NCBI GenBank assembly: GCA_020444545.1
Contig: JAHLKT010000003.1
Coordinates: 558,001 to 622,000 of the forward strand
Length of the DNA: 64,000 nt
From: Desulfarculaceae bacterium
GTDB lineage: Bacteria > Desulfobacterota > Desulfarculia > Desulfarculales > Desulfarculaceae
Reading direction: 5' to 3'
In this document: positions 15,701 to 24,044 of the stretch, piece by piece
How positions within the stretch are numbered: the first letter of the stretch is position 1
How the letters are laid out: each line of letters begins with the position of its first letter
The notes under the pieces: generated by a model
Databases searched by the model: none
What the model saw: the letters and a program-made list of their open reading frames with translations, nothing else
What the model was told of the DNA's origin: nothing
Position numbers and translations under genes: made by a program

Positions 15701-16378
15701 ATGCGTCTGCTCGGAAAACATACGCTCTGGCTGGCCCTGGCCTTGGCGCTCCTGGCCTGGCCGGGCAGCGCCTCGGCGGACCTGTTCACCATCGACCGCT
15801 ACAGCGACTCCACGGTGCTGGTGAGCCAGACCTTCTACAGCATGCCCGACGTCAACGCCCTGAACTGGGACGACGCGGCCTATGCCAATGAGGTGAGCCA
15901 CGGCGGCTGGGGCGACATCCCCGGCGCGGAGTGGATATCCGAGCTGTCCGGCGCCAACGGACCGGCGGCCTCCTACCGGGTGTTTCACCTGGAGATCAGC
16001 CTGCCCGCCAACGCCCAGTTGCTCACCGGCCGCCTGGACTACATGGTGGACGACTACCTCTGGTTCTACGTGAACCAGGACCTGGCCGCCGAGAACACGG
16101 TCTACGGCAACTGGAACACCATGGGCAGCATCGACTTCAGCTCCAGCCTGGCCGCGGGCATGAGCAGCGTGGTGCTGGACCTGGTGGTGAAGAATTCCGG
16201 CAGCAAGGGCAGCAACCCCTTGGGCGTCACCTTCCACGCCGCCCTGGGCGGAGAGACCACGCCGGGCGGCGGCGGGGCCGCCACCCCCGAGCCGGCCACC
16301 CTGCTCCTGGTGGGATCGTGCCTGGCCGGTCTGGCCGGTGGGCGCTGGAGGATGCGCCGCCAGCGGCGCAAGGCCTAG
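15701..16378 (+). CDS. PEP-CTERM sorting-signal protein
   Basis: The 225-residue protein has a signal peptide (MRLLGKHTLWLALALALLAW...GSASA). The mature domain is rich in Gly, Ser and Asn with VDDYLWFYVNQDLAA, reminiscent of a beta-sandwich. The C-terminus is a complete PEP-CTERM tripartite signal: ATPEPATLLLVGSCLAGLAG, then a basic RMRRQRRKA tail. Such proteins are cut and sorted by an exosortase in organisms that make exopolysaccharide. No exosortase is in this window. The ATG is preceded by AAGGATG. Confidence 0.9.
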   Translation: MRLLGKHTLWLALALALLAWPGSASADLFTIDRYSDSTVLVSQTFYSMPDVNALNWDDAAYANEVSHGGWGDIPGAEWISELSGANGPAASYRVFHLEISLPANAQLLTGRLDYMVDDYLWFYVNQDLAAENTVYGNWNTMGSIDFSSSLAAGMSSVVLDLVVKNSGSKGSNPLGVTFHAALGGETTPGGGGAATPEPATLLLVGSCLAGLAGGRWRMRRQRRKA

Positions 16379-16439
16379 TCCATGGCCCGATCCGGAGATT
16401 CATGCCCCAATAAAACTTGAGCCGAGGAGCGCTTTACAC

Positions 16440-16860
16440 TACCCTGGCCATGCTCCAGGCCTACTTCACGGTATGCGAAAACAGGGAAGGGATTTCTTGT
16501 TGCCTCGCTGGAGCGAGGCAACCCCGATAGCAGAGCTATCGGGGTCAGCAGAAAATTTAGCTTTACCTGCCCTACCCGTTTTCATGGCCGCCATCCTGGC
16601 GAACAGAGATTGCCGCGTCGCGCCTGCGGCGCTCCTCGCAATGACAACTTTCAATTTTAATTAGAGCCTTGTCATTGCGAGCGCAGCGAAGCAATCTCTG
16701 CCCGCAGGAAAAAGCCGCGCCTGAAGCCTGCCGCCGGAGGGAATCGCGGCCGCCCGCCTAACCTCTTGTCGCGCCGCCGGAGCGACGCGACCCAGACAGC
16801 AAGCTGTCTGGGCCACCCAGGGAATTACCTTTCCCCACCCTGCCCTTTTTCCCCACCCTT
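16440..16860. repeat. Intergenic repeat cluster 4 (types B, C and A)
   Basis: A type B double hairpin at 16491-16552 has TTGCCTCGC/GCGAGGCAA then CCCCGATAGC/GCTATCGGGG. A type C copy is at 16594-16647. A type A composite at 16667-16817 starts CCTTGTCATTGCGAG, with CCTCTTG 93 bases later and CCCAGACAGC/GCTGTCTGGG. The gap between the PEP-CTERM gene and purine nucleoside phosphorylase (16379-16892) holds no gene. Confidence 0.8.
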
Positions 16861-16892
16861 TTTGCCGGCAAAGTGGGATAAACGGAGCAGGC

Positions 16893-17717
16893 CTAGAGTT
16901 CCTCCAGCACCCCGGTGATCAGCTTGGCCATGTCCGCGCCCGCGCGCCCCGCGTTGGCGATGACCAACTCCAGGGGGGCGGGCTGCATGTCGTCGGGGTC
17001 GTTGACGTTGCTGATGGCATTGAGGCCCATGACCCTGAGGCCCATGTGGCGCGCGGCGATCACCTCCAGGACCATGGACATGCCCACCGAGTCGGCCCCC
17101 AGGGCGCACAGCATCTTGGTCTCGGCCGGGGTCTCCATGCTGGGGCCCTTGAGGCCGATGTAGACGCCGGAGTAGAGCGGGATGCCCTTGGCGGCGGCCA
17201 CGCTGCGGGCCAGGGCCAGGAGCTGGGGATCGTAGGTCTGGCTCATGTCCGGGAAGCGCTCGCCCCAGGCGTCCACGTTGGGGCCGATGAGGGGGTTGTC
17301 GCCGGTTAGGTTGATGTGGTCCCGAACCAGCATGACCCGGCCCGATTCCATGGTGGTGTCCAGGCCGCCGGCGGCGGAGCAGAAGATGAACACCTCCACC
17401 CCCAATAGGGCCAGGACCCGCACCGGCAGGGTCACCTCCTGGGCGCTGTAGCCTTCGTATAAATGAAAGCGCCCGGCCAGAGCGGCCACCGGCTGCCCGG
17501 CCAAGGTGCCCAGGATCAAGTGCCCCGCGTGGCTGGCCACGGTGGAGACCGGGAAGCCGGGGATCTCATCGTAGGGGATATTCACCGCGTTCTGGATGGC
17601 CGCGCCCAGGTCGGAGAGGCCGGTGCCCAGGGTGAGGCCCACGCGGGGCTTGAAACCGGCGGGCAGGCGGCTTTGCAAATACTCCAGGGCTTTTTCTACC
17701 GTATCTTGGTGTGCCAT
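16893..17717 (-). CDS. punA: Purine-nucleoside phosphorylase, type I (trimeric)
   Basis: The 274-residue protein matches the PNP/MTAP superfamily: GLTLGTGLSDLG (phosphate loop), VASHAGHLILG, AGRFHLYEGYS, SAAGGLDTTMESGRVMLVRD, YIGLKGPSMETPAE, VGMSMVLEVIAARHMGLRVM and NAISNVND. The Glu and Asn expected for 6-oxopurine recognition (EVIAA and NAISN) are present, favouring guanosine or inosine. It would cleave inosine from adenosine-type deamination. The neighbouring MTA/SAH deaminases fit a purine salvage link. It ends about 80 bases from repeat cluster 4. Confidence 0.93.
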   Translation of the reverse strand: MAHQDTVEKALEYLQSRLPAGFKPRVGLTLGTGLSDLGAAIQNAVNIPYDEIPGFPVSTVASHAGHLILGTLAGQPVAALAGRFHLYEGYSAQEVTLPVRVLALLGVEVFIFCSAAGGLDTTMESGRVMLVRDHINLTGDNPLIGPNVDAWGERFPDMSQTYDPQLLALARSVAAAKGIPLYSGVYIGLKGPSMETPAETKMLCALGADSVGMSMVLEVIAARHMGLRVMGLNAISNVNDPDDMQPAPLELVIANAGRAGADMAKLITGVLEEL

Positions 17718-17881
17718 GCGGCCGATCCCCTATATGTTGCGGTTGGGAAAAAATTGCATTCATGCCTTCCGGCCACAGGAAAGCAGGAATTCCCGGCCCT
17801 GTCCATCGATTTTTTGGGCGGGGCAAGCCGCCGGAATGATTGCCCTAAACGCCGCAGGGCTTAAATGTCACCTTAAATTGG

Positions 17882-17910
17882 TTGACAGGGAATGAGGCGG
17901 TAACCATAGT
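17882..17910 (+). promoter_or_regulatory. Sigma-70-type promoter of the lytic transglycosylase gene
   Basis: TTGACA at 17882-17887 and CATAGT at 17905-17910 are spaced by 17 bases. The ATG follows at 17929, giving a very short leader. Confidence 0.6.
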
Positions 17911-17928
17911 TTCAGCCATAGGTGGACT

Positions 17929-18537
17929 ATGCAAAGCCTCACCAAACATATGTCCCGCCTGACCTTGGCCGTGCTCATGCTGGGCGCCGCGGGTTTGGCC
18001 GGGACGCTCTTTTATGAGCCCATGCACCACATGGCCGTGGTGGCCAGCGCCTCCAGCACGGTGCAGGACCCGGACGCCGCCGCCCGGCGCAGGGTGGTCT
18101 TGGTGTTGCCCCTGCACCAGCGCCAGCGCGCGGTGTGGCCCCTGGCCCGCAAGGCGGCCCGCCGCCACGGCCTGGAGCCCGCCCTGGTCATGGCGGTCAT
18201 CCAGACCGAGAGCCGCTTTTTCCCCATGGCCCGCAGCCAACGCGGCGCCCAGGGGCTGATGCAGATCAACCCAGTGACCGCCCGCCACCTGAAGCTCCAG
18301 CGCCCCCTGGACCCCAAGGCCAACCTGGAGGCCGGGGTGAAATACCTGGCCCGTCTGTACAACGAGTATCACGGCGATCTGGTGCTGACCCTGGCCGCCT
18401 ACAACGCCGGTCCGGCCAAGGTGGCCGCCGCCGGGGGCCTCCCCGACATCACCGAGACCCAGCAGTTCGTCAACACGGTCCTGGAGCACCTGACCCACTT
18501 CCGGGTGCTCTATTCCCAGGTCGCCAGCTCCAGCTAA
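17929..18537 (+). CDS. Lytic transglycosylase, SLT domain
   Basis: The 202-residue protein has an N-terminal hydrophobic anchor or signal (LTLAVLMLGAAGLAGTLFY) and then an SLT fold. The catalytic Glu is in VMAVIQTESRFFPMA, followed by SQRGAQGLMQINPVTA (GLMQ motif), NLEAGVKYLARL and LTLAAYNAGPAKV. It cleaves peptidoglycan glycan strands in the periplasm. The length is that of the short MltC/EmtA-like stand-alone enzymes of Deltaproteobacteria. GGTGGA precedes the ATG. Confidence 0.92.
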   Translation: MQSLTKHMSRLTLAVLMLGAAGLAGTLFYEPMHHMAVVASASSTVQDPDAAARRRVVLVLPLHQRQRAVWPLARKAARRHGLEPALVMAVIQTESRFFPMARSQRGAQGLMQINPVTARHLKLQRPLDPKANLEAGVKYLARLYNEYHGDLVLTLAAYNAGPAKVAAAGGLPDITETQQFVNTVLEHLTHFRVLYSQVASSS

Positions 18538-18540
18538 TTC

Positions 18541-18796
18541 AAGCCTGAAAATTCCACCAAGACCCTGCGTCCGGCTTCGCCAAGCCGCGCCATGCCGCGC
18601 CGCCGGCGGCGCTCGCGCCTCGACGTAGCAATCCAGCTACGCCTGCGGCTCTCGCTTGCCCGGCGATCTTGCCTGACACGCCTTGGCTGTGCCGGTGCCG
18701 GAGACGGGCCCCAGCTTTCAGACGAATCAATCTGTTTGGAAAATGATGTCGGCCGGTGGGCGCTCGCCGCACGGCCTTGGTGGAATCTCCAGGCTG
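18541..18796. mobile_element. MITE-like element, 256 bp with 24-bp terminal inverted repeats
   Basis: The left end (18541-18564) AAGCCTGAAAATTCCACCAA... and the reverse complement of the right end (18773-18796) CAGCCTGGAGATTCCACCAA... agree at 20 of 24 positions. The interior is non-coding and GC-rich, with an internal CGTAGC...GCTACG palindrome. No transposase frame fits inside. No target duplication is evident. It starts 3 bases after the stop of the transglycosylase gene. Confidence 0.6.
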
Positions 18797-18940
18797 GCCC
18801 TGTTTGCGGGACCGCCTCGGCTGAATCCGCGCCTAGCGGCCGCGCGGAGAAACACCACCACCCGGGGTCCGGCCGGGGAGATGCCCGCGAGGAGCGGGAG
18901 GCGGCGGACGCCGGGTGGCTGCGCGGACCGGTGGTCCGGC

Positions 18941-19033
18941 TTACTTGCGGCGCTGGTGGCGCGTCTTTTTCAGAAGCTTGCGGTGCTTATGCTTACGAAT
19001 CTTCTTGCGCCGCTTCTTGCTGACACTACCCAT
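18941..19033 (-). CDS. AURKAIP1/COX24-domain mini-protein (30 residues, ribosome-associated type)
   Basis: The ATG at 19031-19033 opens a 30-codon frame ending TAA: MGSVSKKRRKKIRKHKH..., with the tail KLLKKTRHQRRK. This extremely basic pattern matches the bacterial AURKAIP1/COX24 domain proteins, relatives of mitochondrial small-subunit protein mS38. A good ribosome site (AAGGTGAG) sits upstream. It probably binds the small ribosomal subunit, but direct evidence in bacteria is limited. Confidence 0.88.
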   Translation of the reverse strand: MGSVSKKRRKKIRKHKHRKLLKKTRHQRRK

Positions 19034-19150
19034 GAACTCACCTTAACTTGGTGCTTGTAAAAGCTAATTTAAGTTTCCGGCAATTCGGAAACTGATTTAT
19101 ACCGGACATCAGGCGCGGCGGCAAGGGGAAATCGGGCCCCGGGGCGGCTT

Positions 19151-19588
19151 TCAGGGCAGGCTGGTGATGTGGCTAAGCTCCACCTCGCCGCCCTCGTTGA
19201 GCGCGCGGTAGCAGTCGCGGCAGGTCTGGAGGCCGGACTCGTCGGTGAGGGGCAAAAGCTGAATGAACAGCTGGAAGCCCACGGGCATCTCGGCCAGGGG
19301 CGCGGCGGCGATGAGCACCGGGGCCGAGCCCGGGTTGGCCAGGTCGGTGGCGATGAGGACGGGCTCCTCGGCTTGGTCCGGGGCTCCGGCCAGGGCGTGG
19401 GGCAAAAACGAGCCCTGCTCGTAGCTCCACAGGGCGCGGTCCAGAAGCTCGGCCTGGGCCTGGTCCGCGGCCAGGAGCAGCACCTTGCGGCCCGCCTGGT
19501 GGTGATAGGCGGCCAGGCGGGCGGCGGCCTGTTCCAGACTGGCCCGCGCCTGGCGCAGGTTTATGTATTCTGCCTTCACGCGGCTCAT
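19151..19588 (-). CDS. holC: DNA polymerase III chi subunit (HolC)
   Basis: The 145-residue protein fits HolC: an N-terminal beta strand and helix, then AAYHHQAGRKVLLLAADQAQ, ELLDRALWSYEQGSFLPHAL, and the later PVLIATDLANPGSAPVLI. Chi links the clamp loader to SSB at the replication fork. The usual partner psi (HolD) is absent, as is common outside gammaproteobacteria. It is upstream of the mini-protein gene on the same strand, 118 bases away, and divergent from the J-domain operon. Confidence 0.85.
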   Translation of the reverse strand: MSRVKAEYINLRQARASLEQAAARLAAYHHQAGRKVLLLAADQAQAELLDRALWSYEQGSFLPHALAGAPDQAEEPVLIATDLANPGSAPVLIAAAPLAEMPVGFQLFIQLLPLTDESGLQTCRDCYRALNEGGEVELSHITSLP

Positions 19589-19694
19589 GACACCTCCGAG
19601 CGGCTAGATTAGCACACCCCGGGGCGTGGCCCAACCGCGTGGTGGCCAAATGGCCTAAAACGGCGTGGTAACGGGGGATTCGGGCGGGGCTTCC

Positions 19695-19723
19695 TTGACA
19701 GGCCCTGGGGCCGTGCCTATATT
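19695..19723 (+). promoter_or_regulatory. Consensus sigma-70 promoter of the J-domain/TPM/LemA operon
   Basis: A perfect -35 TTGACA (19695-19700), a 17-base spacer and TATATT (19718-19723). It precedes the ATG at 19829 by about 100 bases. The leader contains a GGCCGG/CCGGCC hairpin. No CIRCE-like element is visible, so heat-shock control by HrcA is not indicated. Confidence 0.75.
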
Positions 19724-19828
19724 AAAAATTGTCGAGCCGGCCCAGGGGGGTTGGCCGGCCTGGTATTATTATGTCCTGATTTCAATGCCGCCCCGGGCGG
19801 CTTACCCAGCGAGCGGCGACAAGGATAC

Positions 19829-20794
19829 ATGGCCAAGGATTATTACAAAGTTTTAGGGGTGGAAAAGAGCGCCTCGGCCGACGAGATAAAGAAGGCCTAC
19901 CGCAAACTGGCGCTGAAGTATCACCCGGACCGCAACAAGGGCGACAAAGAGGCCGAGGACAAGTTCAAGGAGATCAACGAGGCCTACGCCGTCCTGAGCG
20001 ACGCCAAGAAGAAGCAGGAGTACGACACCTACGGGGCCTCGGGCTTCAAGCAGCGCTACAGCCAGGAAGACATCTACCGGGGCAGCGACATCTCCGACAT
20101 CCTGCGCGGCATGGGCCTGGGCGGCGACGTGTTCAGCCAGTTCTTCGGCGGGGGCGGCGGCCGGGGCGGCTACCGCACCTACACCTTCCATGGCGGCGGC
20201 CCCCAGGCGGGGCCGGGCATGGGCGGCTTCGATTTCAACCAGGCCTATGGCGGCATGGGCGGGGCCCCGGCCCGGGGCAACGACCTGATCTACGAGCTGC
20301 CGGTGAGCCTGGAAGAGGTCTTCCACGGCGGGGACAAAATGGTCTCCTACCGCGTGGGCGACAAAACCGAGCGGGTGAGCGTCAAGGTGCCCCCGGGCAT
20401 CGAGGACGGCAAGAAGCTACGCCTGGCGGGCAAGGGCGAACCCGGCCCTCCGGGAGCCCCGGCCGGCGACCTGCTCATCAAAATCAATGTTCTGGGCCAC
20501 TCCCTGTTCAAGCGCGAGGGCGCGGACCTGGAGATCACCAAGACGGTGCCCTTCAGCCAGGCGGCCCTGGGGGCCAGCCTGGAGGTGGAAACCCCCAGCG
20601 GCAAGACCCTGAAGGTTAAGCTGCCCAAGGGCACCCAGCCCGGCGCGCGCCTGCGCCTCAAGGGCCAGGGCCTGCCCCGCTTCAAGGGCTCGGGCAACGG
20701 CGATCTGTTCGTGCGGGTGGCCCTGGAGGTTCCCCAGCGCCTGAGCAAGGAACAGAAGGAGCTTCTGGAAAAGCTTTCCGAGGAGGGTCTGTGA
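19829..20794 (+). CDS. DnaJ/CbpA-type J-domain co-chaperone (no zinc finger)
   Basis: In this 321-residue protein, residues 1-68 form a J domain ([23 protein letters not shown] in [10 protein letters not shown]). A glycine-rich linker follows ([20 protein letters not shown]), then the DnaJ C-terminal substrate domains ([19 protein letters not shown] and [19 protein letters not shown]). The CxxCxGxG zinc repeats of DnaJ are absent, so it is CbpA-like. It would stimulate DnaK ATPase. The ATG at 19829 has AAGGA just upstream. The next gene's GTG overlaps its TGA. Confidence 0.9.
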   Translation: MAKDYYKVLGVEKSASADEIKKAYRKLALKYHPDRNKGDKEAEDKFKEINEAYAVLSDAKKKQEYDTYGASGFKQRYSQEDIYRGSDISDILRGMGLGGDVFSQFFGGGGGRGGYRTYTFHGGGPQAGPGMGGFDFNQAYGGMGGAPARGNDLIYELPVSLEEVFHGGDKMVSYRVGDKTERVSVKVPPGIEDGKKLRLAGKGEPGPPGAPAGDLLIKINVLGHSLFKREGADLEITKTVPFSQAALGASLEVETPSGKTLKVKLPKGTQPGARLRLKGQGLPRFKGSGNGDLFVRVALEVPQRLSKEQKELLEKLSEEGL

Positions 20795-21612
20795 TCCCCC
20801 GCCCGCGCTCCGGCGCCATTTTGACCGCCCTGCTGCTGGTGCTGCTGCTGGCCCTGCCGGCCTGGGCCGCCCTGGACTATCCGCGCCCCAGCGGGCCGAA
20901 CGGCCGCCCCGCCGCGGTGGGCGACTACGCCAAGATCATCCCCGCCAACATCAAGCAGGCCATGGAGAGCCTCTCCGCCGAGCTGTTGCAAAAGACCGGG
21001 GCCTCCCTGGTGGTGGCCACGGTGCCCTCGCTGAACGGCGAGAGCATCGAGCAGGCTGCGGTGCAGCTGTTCCAGAAATGGGGCATCGGCAAAAAGGGCG
21101 AGGACAAGGGCGTGCTGTTTTTGGTGGCCCCCAAGGAGCGCAAGATGCGCATCGAGGTGGGCTACGGCCTGGAGGGCACCCTCACCGACGCCACCAGCGG
21201 GGCCATCCGCGACCAGTACATGCTGCCCTACTTCAAGAAGGGCGACATGGGCAAGGGCCTGTTGGCCGGGGCGGCGGCCGCCGCTTCGGTGGTGGCCCAG
21301 GCCGCCGGGGTCAAGCTCACCGGCGTGCCCGAAGTCAAAATCAAGACCCGCTCCCGGGGCTTCGGCATCGGCGGGCTGTTCATCGTGCTCATCGCCTTCT
21401 GGGTGCTCATGCGCGTCTTCGGACGCCGGGGGGGCAAGGGAGGCCGGGGCGGAGGCTCGGGCGTTCTGCCCGCCATATTGCTGGGCTCCATGATGGGCGG
21501 CTCCATGGGCGGCGGCATGAGCCGGGGCGGCGGTTTCGGCGGCTTCGGCGGGGGTTTCGGCGGCTTCGGCGGCGGCATGAGCGGCGGCGGCGGGGCTTCC
21601 GGCGGTTGGTAA
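20791..21612 (+). CDS. TPM-domain (YgcG family) exported/membrane protein
   Basis: A signal peptide ([15 protein letters not shown]) leads a TPM domain (about residues 35-165: [63 protein letters not shown]). A membrane helix follows ([19 protein letters not shown]), then a tail of Gly-rich repeats (GGFGGFGGG). The family is found with LemA, and a LemA gene lies two genes on. The start is a GTG overlapping the preceding stop (GTGA), indicating coupling. Its role is unclear, possibly membrane stress or phosphatase-like. Confidence 0.87.
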   Translation: MIPRPRSGAILTALLLVLLLALPAWAALDYPRPSGPNGRPAAVGDYAKIIPANIKQAMESLSAELLQKTGASLVVATVPSLNGESIEQAAVQLFQKWGIGKKGEDKGVLFLVAPKERKMRIEVGYGLEGTLTDATSGAIRDQYMLPYFKKGDMGKGLLAGAAAAASVVAQAAGVKLTGVPEVKIKTRSRGFGIGGLFIVLIAFWVLMRVFGRRGGKGGRGGGSGVLPAILLGSMMGGSMGGGMSRGGGFGGFGGGFGGFGGGMSGGGGASGGW

Positions 21613-21628
21613 AGAAAAGGATTTAAGC

Positions 21629-22360
21629 ATGGCTAGAAAGCCGCCCGAGCGGCCCGAAGACATTTCCGCCGAGCTGGTGCAGGACCTGATCACCGCCCTA
21701 GGCACCGACCTGGAGGCCGTGTGCCTGTTCGGCTCGGCCGCGGCCGGGCGCTACGTGAAGGGGCGCTCGGACATGAACCTGTTGGTCATGGTCAGCGAGG
21801 GCGCGTCCCGCGTGACCAGCCGGTTGCTGCCCTTCTTCAGCAAGTGGTCGCCCGCCGGGGTGGCCCCGCCCCTGGTGATGAGCCGGGATTACCTGGAAGC
21901 CAGCCGGGACGTGTTCCCCATCGAGTTTCTGGTCATGGAGGCCAGCCACAAGGTCCTGCACGGGGAAGACCCCCTGGCCGGGCTGGACCTGGAGCACAAG
22001 CATCTGCGCCTCCAGCTGGAGCGCGAGCTAAAGGGCAAGGTGACCACCCTGCGCACCCGGCTGTTGGCCTCGGGCGGCGACGCCCGCGCCCTCACCGAGC
22101 TGAGCCGCGAGGCCCTGCCCGCCTTCGTGGCCTTTTTCCAGGCCTACCTCTACCTGACCACCAACGCCTTCCCCGGCGAGCCCGGCGAGGTCCTGGACGC
22201 CATGGGCGGGGCGGGCCTGAAGGTGAGCGCCTTCTCCAGCCTGGCCCAGGTGCGCTCCGGGCAGCTGAAGCCCAGCCCGCCGGAGCTGGTGGCCTTGTGG
22301 GAAGAGGGCATCGACGAACTGGACGAGATAAGCCGCCGGGTGGACCGCCTGGAGGTTTAG
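21629..22360 (+). CDS. Nucleotidyltransferase-fold protein with altered active site
   Basis: The 243-residue protein has the signature region CLFGSAAAGRYVKGRSDMNL at about residue 33. Active minimal nucleotidyltransferases have GSxxxGxxxxxSDxDLLV. Here the second carboxylate is Asn (SDMNLLV), so catalysis may be lost or changed. The C-terminal half is helical (LTELSREALPAFVAFFQAYL...). It lies between the TPM and LemA genes with 16- and 43-base gaps. I do not know its role; a nucleotide- or RNA-binding regulator is a guess. Confidence 0.75.
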   Translation: MARKPPERPEDISAELVQDLITALGTDLEAVCLFGSAAAGRYVKGRSDMNLLVMVSEGASRVTSRLLPFFSKWSPAGVAPPLVMSRDYLEASRDVFPIEFLVMEASHKVLHGEDPLAGLDLEHKHLRLQLERELKGKVTTLRTRLLASGGDARALTELSREALPAFVAFFQAYLYLTTNAFPGEPGEVLDAMGGAGLKVSAFSSLAQVRSGQLKPSPPELVALWEEGIDELDEISRRVDRLEV

Positions 22361-22403
22361 ACAACGTATTTAGCGGCCGCCGGAGGCCGCGAGGAGAGAC
22401 CAA

Positions 22404-22967
22404 ATGGGCCGCGGAGCCAAATGGGCCATAGGCATCGGCATTGTCGCCCTGCTTCTGTTCCTGCTGCTGGTCAGCCCCTACAACAGCCTGGTGAACCTGG
22501 ACGAGTCGGTGAACCAGGCCAAGAGCAACATCGAAGTGACCTTGCAGCGCCGCCTTGACCTGATCCCCAACCTGGTGGAGACGGTCAAGGGCTACGCCTC
22601 CCATGAACGCGAGACCCTGGAGGCGGTGACCAAGGCCCGCCAGCAGGTGGCCGCCGCCCCCAGCGTGGAGGGCAAGCTCATGGCCAACCAGGGGCTCACC
22701 AGCGCCCTGGGCCGCCTGATGGTGGTGGTGGAGCGCTACCCGGACTTGAAGGCCAACGCCAACTTCCGGGCCTTGCAAGACCAGCTGGAAGGCACCGAGA
22801 ACCGCATCGCCGTGGCCCGCACCCGCTACAACCAGGCGGTGATGTCCTACAACACCGCCATCCGGCGCTTCCCCACCTTGATTTTGGCCCGCCTGCTGGG
22901 TTACACCCCCAAGCAGGGCTACGAGGCCGCGCCCGAGGCCCAGAAGGCCCCCAAGGTGAAGTTCTAG
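22404..22967 (+). CDS. LemA family protein
   Basis: The 187-residue protein has one N-terminal membrane helix (WAIGIGIVALLLFLLLVSPY) and then the LemA coiled helical domain: YNSLVNLDESVNQAKSNIEV, QRRLDLIPNLVETVKGYASH, RYPDLKANANFRALQDQLEG and RYNQAVMSYNTAIRRFPTLI. LemA proteins are membrane-anchored with a cytoplasmic or periplasmic helical bundle of unknown function and are often paired with TPM proteins, as here. GGAGAGA precedes the ATG. Confidence 0.93.
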   Translation: MGRGAKWAIGIGIVALLLFLLLVSPYNSLVNLDESVNQAKSNIEVTLQRRLDLIPNLVETVKGYASHERETLEAVTKARQQVAAAPSVEGKLMANQGLTSALGRLMVVVERYPDLKANANFRALQDQLEGTENRIAVARTRYNQAVMSYNTAIRRFPTLILARLLGYTPKQGYEAAPEAQKAPKVKF

Positions 22968-23007
22968 GAGTACGCCCCGCCCATAACCCCCGCGAGAGGA
23001 GGCTGCG

Positions 23008-23697
23008 ATGGTTGATGAATGGACCATGCTCTGGCGCATCCTCATCGCCGCGGGCCTGGGCCTGCTCATAGGCCTGGACCGCGAGCTGCACGGCCGGGCG
23101 GCGGGCCTACGCACCTGCCTGTTGGTGGCCATGAGCGGGGCCCTGCTGATGAGCCTTTCGATGCACCTGGCCCATCTGTTTGCCGGGCCGGCCGAGGGCT
23201 CGGTGGTGCGCCTTGACCCCGGCCGCCTGCCCTCCTACGCCATCGCGGGCATGGGCTTCTTGGGCGCCGGGGCCATCATCCAGGGGCGGCTGCGTTCCCG
23301 GGGGGTGACCACCGGCGCGGCCATGTGGGCCTGCACCGGCATCGGCCTGGGGGTGGGTGCCGGGCTCTACATCCCCGCCCTGGGGGCCACGGCCATCACC
23401 CTGGTGGCCCTGAAAATCTTCCGCGACATCGCCTCGCACATCAGACGTGAGCAAAACGTAATGCTGCGCATGGAGCTGAGCGACCCCGCGGCCGAGGACC
23501 CGGTGCGAGCCCTGCTCAAGGAGCACAAGGCGCGTGTACTCTTCGCGGGCCGCGACCGCTGCCCGGCCGACAACACGGTGGTGATCAGCCTTTCCCTGAG
23601 CATTCGCGCCGGCAAGGGCTGGCGCGAAATGCTGCACGAGATGGAGAGCATCCCGGGGGTGGGCTGCTACACCTGGGAGCAGGCCGAAGTGCCCTAG
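23008..23697 (+). CDS. MgtC/SapB family membrane protein
   Basis: The 229-residue protein has MgtC-type helices: ILIAAGLGLLIGLDRELHGR, LRTCLLVAMSGALLM, GMGFLGAGAIIQ, RGVTTGAAMWACTGIGLGVG and ALGATAITLVALKIF. The RE..G..AGLRT and GAGxI..GLTTAA-like motifs are conserved. A cytoplasmic C-terminal domain follows. Family members affect magnesium homeostasis or membrane potential. It lies 40 bases after the LemA gene with AGAGGAGG before the ATG, so it is probably in the same transcript. Confidence 0.9.
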   Translation: MVDEWTMLWRILIAAGLGLLIGLDRELHGRAAGLRTCLLVAMSGALLMSLSMHLAHLFAGPAEGSVVRLDPGRLPSYAIAGMGFLGAGAIIQGRLRSRGVTTGAAMWACTGIGLGVGAGLYIPALGATAITLVALKIFRDIASHIRREQNVMLRMELSDPAAEDPVRALLKEHKARVLFAGRDRCPADNTVVISLSLSIRAGKGWREMLHEMESIPGVGCYTWEQAEVP

Positions 23698-23742
23698 GGC
23701 AACTCCGCCCACATCATTTGGACCCGACTCGAGGAGTGAAAC

Positions 23743-24042
23743 ATGTCCCTGGTTTATGTAGTGGCCAAGATCACCGGAACCGACGAGACCAAAGACAAGC
23801 TGGCCGAGGCATTGGCCGGGGTGGTGCCCACGGTGCGCCAGGAAGAGGGCTGCCTGCGCTACGACCTGCACCGGAGCGCCAAGGGCGAGCCGGTGTTTTT
23901 GTTCTACGAGATTTGGCAGAGCAAGGAGGCCCTGGCCGCCCACGCCAAGGCGCCCCACATGGCCGCCATGCAGGGCCAGATCAAGGAGCTGGTGGCCGGG
24001 CCCAGCGAGATCACCCTGTGGGAGGCCGTGGAGGTCGCCTAG
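23743..24042 (+). CDS. Antibiotic biosynthesis monooxygenase (ABM) domain protein
   Basis: The 99-residue protein is a single ABM ferredoxin-like domain: MSLVYVVAKITGTDE, VVPTVRQEEGCLRYDLHRS, FLFYEIWQSKEALAAHAKA and PHMAAMQGQIKELV. Relatives are YgiN-like quinol monooxygenases or small detoxifying enzymes. It is the last gene of the plus-strand run from 19829, followed by repeat cluster 5. GAGGAG precedes the ATG. Confidence 0.88.
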   Translation: MSLVYVVAKITGTDETKDKLAEALAGVVPTVRQEEGCLRYDLHRSAKGEPVFLFYEIWQSKEALAAHAKAPHMAAMQGQIKELVAGPSEITLWEAVEVA

Positions 24043-24044
24043 AG

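Noticed and set aside
18541-18796. Protein-coding gene over 18592-19060 on the plus strand
   Set aside because: It overlaps the MITE-like element and the antisense of the mini-protein gene, has a biased composition and no ribosome site.
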